DNA from: SXVE01 sp036388895
GTDB lineage: Bacteria > Acidobacteriota > Blastocatellia > Pyrinomonadales > Pyrinomonadaceae
DNA length: 64,000 bases
NCBI GenBank assembly: GCA_036388895.1
Contig: DASVQY010000016.1
Location: 4,030-68,029, forward strand
Direction: 5' to 3'
The notes beneath the pieces are model-generated. The model was not told the origin of the DNA. It did no database searches and saw only the letters and a list, made by a program, of their open reading frames with translations. The translations under genes were made by a program, and so were the position numbers. Below are positions 59,940 through 64,000 of the stretch, piece after piece (position 1 is the first letter of the stretch; every line of letters begins with the position of its first letter).

Positions 59940-60620
59940 ATGCCTACCGTAAAGGTTCGCAATTTGAGCAATAATGAAGTTGGCGAGTTAACGCTTTCGG
60001 ACGCTGTTTTTGGCGTCGAATTGAACGAAGGGTTAATTCACGCGGCGGTTAAAAATTATCTGGCGAACGGACGACAGGGAACTTCGGCGACGAAAACGCG
60101 CGGAAATGTTTCCGGGTCCGGCAGAAAACTTTGGAAGCAGAAAGGAACGGGTCGCGCTCGTATCGCGTCTTTGCGCTCGCCTCTTTGGAAAGGCGGCGGT
60201 AATGTTCACGGACCGCAGCCGCGCGATTGGTCATACAAAATGCCGAAGAAAATGCGTCGCGGAGCGCTTCGTTCAGCTCTTTCAGAAAGACTGCGCGAAG
60301 GTAATTTGATTGTGATTGACGAAATCGCGCTGGAAAACGGCAAAACGAAAAGTTTTGTCGGCGCAATCGGAGCGCTCGGACTTTCCGACAACAATAAACA
60401 AGCAAAAGTTTTGATTGTTGATTCGCTCGATAACGCTAATTTGATTCAAGCGTCGCGCAACGTTCAAAAAACAAAAGTTACAAACAGCTACGGCGTGAAC
60501 ATTTACGATTTGCTGAAACACGAAAAACTTTTGATTTCGAGAACGGCAGTTGAAGAATTGAGCCATATACTCGACCCCCAGCGCGAAAAATCGGAACAGG
60601 AGGCGTCGGAAAATGAATAA
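59940..60620 (+). CDS. rplD: 50S ribosomal protein L4
   Basis: 226 residues, also autoregulates S10 operons in some bacteria. The extended loop is GRQGTSATKTRGNVSGSGRK with KQKGTGRARIASLRSPLWKGGG, and SDKKRG-type C-terminal is acidic here (REKSEQEASENE). GGAG ribosome-binding site present (ACGGAGTGAAATT). Overlaps rplW by 8 bases. Confidence 0.97.
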   Translation: MPTVKVRNLSNNEVGELTLSDAVFGVELNEGLIHAAVKNYLANGRQGTSATKTRGNVSGSGRKLWKQKGTGRARIASLRSPLWKGGGNVHGPQPRDWSYKMPKKMRRGALRSALSERLREGNLIVIDEIALENGKTKSFVGAIGALGLSDNNKQAKVLIVDSLDNANLIQASRNVQKTKVTNSYGVNIYDLLKHEKLLISRTAVEELSHILDPQREKSEQEASENE

Positions 60621-60942
60621 ATTAAGTGTTTGGGATGTTTTGAAATCGCCGGTCGTTACCGAAAAATCGGTTCTTTTGAAAGAAGATTCGACCGAAAACG
60701 CGGAAGACCGCAACGAAGGACAAGTTTTGACCTTTCGCGTTGACCGTAAAGCCGACAAAGAAGAAATCCGCAGCGCCGTCGAAGAAATTTTCAACGTAAA
60801 AGTGGCGAAGGTTCGTACGGTTCAATACGAAGGAAAAATCAAAAAACGCGGTAAATTTGAAGGTCGCCGCCCTAATTGGAAAAAAGCATACGTTACTTTG
60901 AGAAAAGGCGAGCCGACGGTTGATTACGCAGAAGCTATTTAA
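60613..60942 (+). CDS. rplW: 50S ribosomal protein L23
   Basis: 109 residues, surrounds the exit tunnel. DVLKSPVVTEKSV, FRVDRKADKEEIRSAVEEIFNVKV, GRRPNWKKAYVTL are family-like. Slightly longer than typical due to an acidic insert (LKEDSTENAEDRNEG) at about residues 20-40. Starts inside rplD, so translation is coupled. Confidence 0.96.
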   Translation: MNKLSVWDVLKSPVVTEKSVLLKEDSTENAEDRNEGQVLTFRVDRKADKEEIRSAVEEIFNVKVAKVRTVQYEGKIKKRGKFEGRRPNWKKAYVTLRKGEPTVDYAEAI

Positions 60943-61013
60943 TTAGTTAATAACTGATAACTGAGAGTTGAGAAGTGAAAACTATCGGTTATCAACTATC
61001 AACTATCAACTAA
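60943..61013. repeat. Period-7 inverted array, rplW-rplB spacer
   Basis: Left side TTAGTTA, ATAACTG, ATAACTG, AGAGTTG, AGAAGTG; right side three tandem ATCAACT units (60991-61012). The left side starts on the first base after the rplW stop and the right side ends five bases before the rplB ATG (61018). Complementarity is good over most of the length, with mismatches. Confidence 0.88.
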
Positions 61014-61017
61014 AGAA

Positions 61018-61848
61018 ATGGGAATTAAAAGATTAAAACCGACATCACCAGCGCGAAGATACCAGACGTATCTGACGCGCGATGAATTGACTCCGAACGC
61101 AAAGCCTGAAAAATCTTTGCTGGAGCCGAAAAAGAGAATATCGGGACGCAACAGCGATGGGCGCATCACAGTGCGAAGACGCGGCGGAGGTCACAAACGC
61201 TTTTACCGCGTAATTGATTTCAAACGTGATAAAGAAGGCATCCCCGGAAAAGTTTCGCAAATCGAATATGATCCGAATCGTTCGGCGCACATCGCTTTGA
61301 TTACGTATCTCGACGGCGAAAAACGATACATCATCGCTCCAAACGGTTTGACGGTCGGTTCGACGATTGTCAGCGGTGCCGATGCCGATATTTTGCCGGG
61401 AAATGCTTTGCCGATCAGAAATATTCCGCTCGGAACATCGGTTCACAATGTGGAACTCAGACCGGGCAAGGGCGCGCAGCTCGTTCGCTCAGCCGGCGGA
61501 TTCGCGCAAATCGTCGCTAAAGAAGGAGATTACGCGCAGCTCAGAATGCCTTCGGGCGAAGTTCGACGCGTTCCCGTTGTTTGTATGGCGACTGTCGGAC
61601 AGGTCGGAAACCCCGAACACGAAAACGTTTCTTTAGGAAAAGCCGGGCGCAGCCGCTGGATGGGCAAACGACCGAAGGTACGCGGCGTAGCGATGAACCC
61701 GGTTGATCACCCGCACGGCGGCGGCGAAGGTAAAACTTCAGGCGGTCGTCATCCGGTAACTCCCTGGGGACAACCGACGCGCGGATATAAAACGAGACAC
61801 AACAAACGCACGCAAAATATGATCGTGCGCGACAGAAGGAGAAAATAG
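61018..61848 (+). CDS. rplB: 50S ribosomal protein L2
   Basis: 276 residues, peptidyl-transferase-region protein. GIKRLKPTSPARRYQ start, GRNSDGRITVRRRGGGHKR, MGKRPKVRGVAMNPVDHPHG and GRHPVTPWGQPTRGYKTR near the C-terminus. Full length. S10 operon position 5. Confidence 0.97.
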   Translation: MGIKRLKPTSPARRYQTYLTRDELTPNAKPEKSLLEPKKRISGRNSDGRITVRRRGGGHKRFYRVIDFKRDKEGIPGKVSQIEYDPNRSAHIALITYLDGEKRYIIAPNGLTVGSTIVSGADADILPGNALPIRNIPLGTSVHNVELRPGKGAQLVRSAGGFAQIVAKEGDYAQLRMPSGEVRRVPVVCMATVGQVGNPEHENVSLGKAGRSRWMGKRPKVRGVAMNPVDHPHGGGEGKTSGGRHPVTPWGQPTRGYKTRHNKRTQNMIVRDRRRK

Positions 61849-61850
61849 GT

Positions 61851-61907
61851 TTCAGATTTTGGTTTTGGTTTTCAGTAAATCCAAAATCCGAAATCCGAAA
61901 TCTCAAA
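61851..61907. repeat. Period-7 inverted array, rplB-rpsS spacer
   Basis: Right units ATCCAAA, ATCCGAA, ATCCGAA, ATCTCAA (61879-61907). Left side TTTCAGATTTTGG at 61851-61863 is complementary: GATTTTGG at 61855-61862 pairs with CCAAAATC at 61881-61888. The array ends 8 bases before the rpsS ATG (61916). Confidence 0.85.
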
Positions 61908-61915
61908 ATTGAGAT

Positions 61916-62206
61916 ATGCCACGTTCAGTTAAAAAAGGACCTTTTATTGATTTGAGTATTTTGAAGGCTCTCAAGCGGATCGAAGAAGGCGGACGAAAAC
62001 CGCCGGCAATTAAGACCTGGTCGCGCCGTTCAACTATAGCGCCGAATATGGTCGGTTTGACTTTCGGCGTGCACAACGGCAAACGACACATTCCGGTTTT
62101 TGTTACGGAAAATATGGTCGGTCACAAGTTAGGCGAGTTTTCGCCGACCAGAACCTTCAAAGGGCATCCGGGCACAAAAGCCGAGAAAATGGCTAAAAGA
62201 AAGTAA
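61916..62206 (+). CDS. rpsS: 30S ribosomal protein S19
   Basis: 96 residues. MPRSVKKGPFIDLSILKA start, KTWSRRSTIAPNMVGLTFGV and FSPTRTFKGHPG typical. S10 operon position 6. Head-of-30S protein. Confidence 0.97.
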   Translation: MPRSVKKGPFIDLSILKALKRIEEGGRKPPAIKTWSRRSTIAPNMVGLTFGVHNGKRHIPVFVTENMVGHKLGEFSPTRTFKGHPGTKAEKMAKRK

Positions 62207-62209
62207 TTT

Positions 62210-62261
62210 AATGGTGAGTTAAATGATGAATGGTTTATGAAGAAAACAGCCATTCACCATT
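62210..62261. repeat. Period-7 inverted array, rpsS-rplV spacer
   Basis: AATGGTGA at 62210-62217 pairs with TCACCATT at 62254-62261, and GAATGG at 62228-62233 with CCATTC at 62250-62255. Words resemble those of the rbfA-nrnA array (GGTGAAT, GATGAAT). The right arm ends 10 bases before the rplV ATG (62272). Confidence 0.8.
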
Positions 62262-62271
62262 ATGTAAGATT

Positions 62272-62994
62272 ATGGAAGCGATAGCAAAAACGAAATATTT
62301 GAAAGGCTCGCCGCGAAAAGCGCGACTCGTAATTGACTTGATTCGCGGGCGGAACGTTTCGCAAGCCCTTGCGATTCTTAAATTTACCGACAAACGCGCG
62401 GCTGAACCGATTTCCAAATGCCTGAGTTCGGCGATTGCCAATGCGACTTATTTAGCCGAGCAGCAAAACATCGCGATTGACCCGGATGATTTATGGGTAA
62501 AAACGTGCTTTGTAGATATGGGACCGACAAAAAACCGTCGTCGTATGCGTCCCGCGCCGCAAGGTCGAGCATATCGCGAACAGCGACACTACTGCCATAT
62601 TACAATACAGGTTTCGAGCGACGAGCAACCGAACGGTAAAAAATTCTCTGTAAAAGAGAAAACCGGTGGCGAGAAGAAATCCAATGCTTCCGGTACATCG
62701 TCGAATGCTACGAACGCGCGCGATCCTAAAATGAAAGCCGGAAGCGTGAAAACAGATAATGCGAATAAAACATCAAAAGCGGAAGATTCGGCAATTGATG
62801 AAAACGTAACGCCGTCAGCGATGCCGGTTGAAGAATCGCAATCGAAAAAATCAACGGCGCCGTCGAAAACCGACGATGGAAAAAATATAGCGGATGCTTC
62901 TGACGCAAAGAACGTCGCTTCGCAAACGCCGCAGGAAAGACACGAAAACAAACCTGCAGATCAGATATTAGATAACAATCAGTCAAGTACTTAA
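62272..62994 (+). CDS. rplV: 50S ribosomal protein L22 with unusual C-terminal extension
   Basis: 240 residues from ATG 62272. Residues 1-115 are a normal L22: YLKGSPRKARLVIDLIRG, NATYLAEQQNIAIDPDDLWV, GPTKNRRRMRPAPQGRAYR, CHITIQVSS. Residues 116-240 form a hydrophilic, Lys/Ser/Asp/Asn-rich extension with no predicted fold, about as long as the core itself. Typical L22 is ~110-120 residues. An earlier in-frame start at 62230 lies in the spacer array. The tail may hang from the exit-tunnel side of the ribosome. Confidence 0.93.
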   Translation: MEAIAKTKYLKGSPRKARLVIDLIRGRNVSQALAILKFTDKRAAEPISKCLSSAIANATYLAEQQNIAIDPDDLWVKTCFVDMGPTKNRRRMRPAPQGRAYREQRHYCHITIQVSSDEQPNGKKFSVKEKTGGEKKSNASGTSSNATNARDPKMKAGSVKTDNANKTSKAEDSAIDENVTPSAMPVEESQSKKSTAPSKTDDGKNIADASDAKNVASQTPQERHENKPADQILDNNQSST

Positions 62995-63024
62995 GTTAGG
63001 ACTATAACAGGAACAGATAAAGAT

Positions 63025-63777
63025 ATGGGACAGAAAGTTCATCCATACGGCTTCCGAGTCGGATACAATAAAGATTGGCACTCACACTGGTTCGCCAAAC
63101 AGGAATTTCCTGAATATCTGGCGGAAGATTTAAGATTAAAGCGCGATCTGAAAAAGCGTTTTGCCGGAGCAGGCGTATCGCATATTGATATCGAACGCGC
63201 CGCTACAAGGCTCAAAATTATTATTTATACTTCACGCCCGGGAATCATCATCGGTCGCAAAGGAGCGGAAATCGAAAAACTGCGTGAAGATTTATCGAAA
63301 AAAACCGGACGCGAAGTACTGATTTCGATTCAGGAAGTTCGTCACCCGGAATTGAACGCTCAATTACAGGCGGAAAAAATCGCGCAGCAGCTCGAAAAAC
63401 GTATCGCTTTTCGCCGCGCGATGAAAAAAACGATGGAAGAATCGCAGCGTTTCGGAGCCGAAGGCATCAAGGTTATGATTGCCGGACGCCTTAATGGCGC
63501 TGAAATCGCCAGAACCGAATGGAGTTTGGAAGGAAGACTTCCGCTACACACGCTTCGCGCAGATATTGATTACGGTTTTGCCGAAGCCTTAACGACATTC
63601 GGAATCATCGGCGTCAAAGTTTGGATTTATCGCGGTGAGATTCTCGATCCGAACGCCTCGATTGCGCGCGGAACGACGACCGACCCGATGAAAGAAGTAA
63701 AAGTTCAGGGCGGCGGACGCGGTGGAGACAGAAGACCGCGACGACGTGATGACGGCGGTGGTCGAAACAATAGGTAA
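63025..63777 (+). CDS. rpsC: 30S ribosomal protein S3
   Basis: 250 residues. KH domain with RPGIIIGRKGAEIEKL and the C-terminal S3 domain GAEGIKVMIAGRLNGAEIARTEW. The chain ends in a Gly/Arg/Asp-rich tail (GGGRGGDRRPRRRDDGGG) that is flexible in many S3 proteins. The S3 mRNA-entry Arg residues are conserved. Starts 30 bases after rplV. Confidence 0.97.
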   Translation: MGQKVHPYGFRVGYNKDWHSHWFAKQEFPEYLAEDLRLKRDLKKRFAGAGVSHIDIERAATRLKIIIYTSRPGIIIGRKGAEIEKLREDLSKKTGREVLISIQEVRHPELNAQLQAEKIAQQLEKRIAFRRAMKKTMEESQRFGAEGIKVMIAGRLNGAEIARTEWSLEGRLPLHTLRADIDYGFAEALTTFGIIGVKVWIYRGEILDPNASIARGTTTDPMKEVKVQGGGRGGDRRPRRRDDGGGRNNR

Positions 63778-63782
63778 ATTGA

Positions 63783-63843
63783 AAATTCCAGATTTCAGAT
63801 TCTGAATCAGAAATCAAAATCTGGAATATGAAATCTGGAATTT
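63783..63843. repeat. Period-7 inverted array, rpsC-rplP spacer
   Basis: Perfect 15-base arms AAATTCCAGATTTCA at 63783-63797 and TGAAATCTGGAATTT at 63829-63843. Units: AATTCCA, GATTTCA, GATTCTG on the left; ATCTGGA, ATATGAA, ATCTGGA, ATTTAGA, ATTTGGA on the right. The rplP ATG follows 26 bases on, with GAGG present. Confidence 0.92.
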
Positions 63844-63869
63844 AGAATTTGGAATTGAGGTAACTCATT

Positions 63870-64000
63870 ATGTTAATGCCGAAAAAGGTCAAGCACCGAA
63901 GAGTAATGAAAGGACGTATGCGCGGACAGGCTTCACGCGGCGATAAATTGAATTTCGGTGATTTTGGACTGAAAACACTCGAAGCCGCGTGGATTACCGA
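63870..64000 (+). CDS. rplP: 50S ribosomal protein L16, cut by window end
   Basis: Partial: 43 codons visible. MLMPKKVKHRRVMKGRMRG then ASRGDKLNFGDFGL, KTLEAAWIT are canonical L16. GAGG ribosome-binding site at about 63857-63860. The rest of the gene and the S10 operon continue beyond position 64000. Confidence 0.95.
   Translation, partial: MLMPKKVKHRRVMKGRMRGQASRGDKLNFGDFGLKTLEAAWIT

Noticed and set aside
60943..61013. Tandem ATCAACT units considered as a CRISPR array or microsatellite
   Set aside because: Units are 7 bases with no spacers, and a complementary partner exists on the other side of the same intergenic region, so it is an inverted array.

Overview
The window reads as a continuous chromosomal segment of a bacterium, most likely an Acidobacteriota of the Blastocatellia/Pyrinomonadales type. 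This is inference from gene content and style: moderate GC, GTP-type PEP carboxykinase, the long form of SAICAR synthase, a subtilase with C-terminal FG-GAP/VCBS repeats, a YfbK-like VWA lipoprotein, CHASE and hybrid sensor kinases, and a cyanobacterial-style Ser/Thr kinase. There is no 16S gene, and I saw no tRNA, insertion sequence, phage gene or CRISPR array.

Layout. 0.4-5.5 kb: xylose-type ABC importer (xylF, xylG, xylH) plus a ROK sugar kinase. 5.5-13.3 kb: rimP-nusA-infB-rbfA, then nrnA, a cob(I)alamin adenosyltransferase and pgpA. 13.4-19.3 kb: CorA, a DoxX-like protein, an ABC-2 exporter pair, a DUF4385 protein, a CYTH protein and a hypothetical. 19.3-31.3 kb: VWA lipoprotein, then a signalling island with a hybrid histidine kinase, an NtrC-type sigma-54 activator, a CHASE histidine kinase and several small envelope or stress-type proteins, ending with a small metallothionein-like gene on the minus strand. 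31.5-35 kb: an App1-type phosphatase and a secreted subtilase. 35.4-37.7 kb: groES-groEL with a CIRCE-like operator over a consensus promoter. 37.7-53.8 kb: MOSC protein, Fis-type regulator, purC, HEAT protein, uvrB, Ser/Thr kinase, GlcD-type oxidoreductase, HAD hydrolase, a repeat protein, pckG, EamA transporter and a [2Fe-2S] protein. 53.9-64 kb: the fused str-S10 operons, from rpsL through rplP, cut by the window end.

Two features stand out. First, almost every spacer between co-directional housekeeping genes holds a locus-specific inverted array. Short direct repeats of period 7 (sometimes 9 or 10) begin at or just after the upstream stop codon, and their reverse complements end about 5-25 nt before the next start codon. 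The words differ from spacer to spacer, but the architecture is constant, and most of the downstream genes lack a good Shine-Dalgarno sequence. Folding would bring stop and start codons together, which suggests an RNA bridge for reinitiation or an mRNA-protecting element.

Second, six sigma-54 (-24/-12) promoter matches cluster within 7 kb around the NtrC-type activator. They lie before a Lmo0937-type small membrane protein, a possible small RNA or leader upstream of the activator, a 54-residue membrane protein, the CHASE kinase, a secreted glycine-zipper protein, and a hydrophilin-YggT pair. Together these look like a self-contained envelope or stress regulon.
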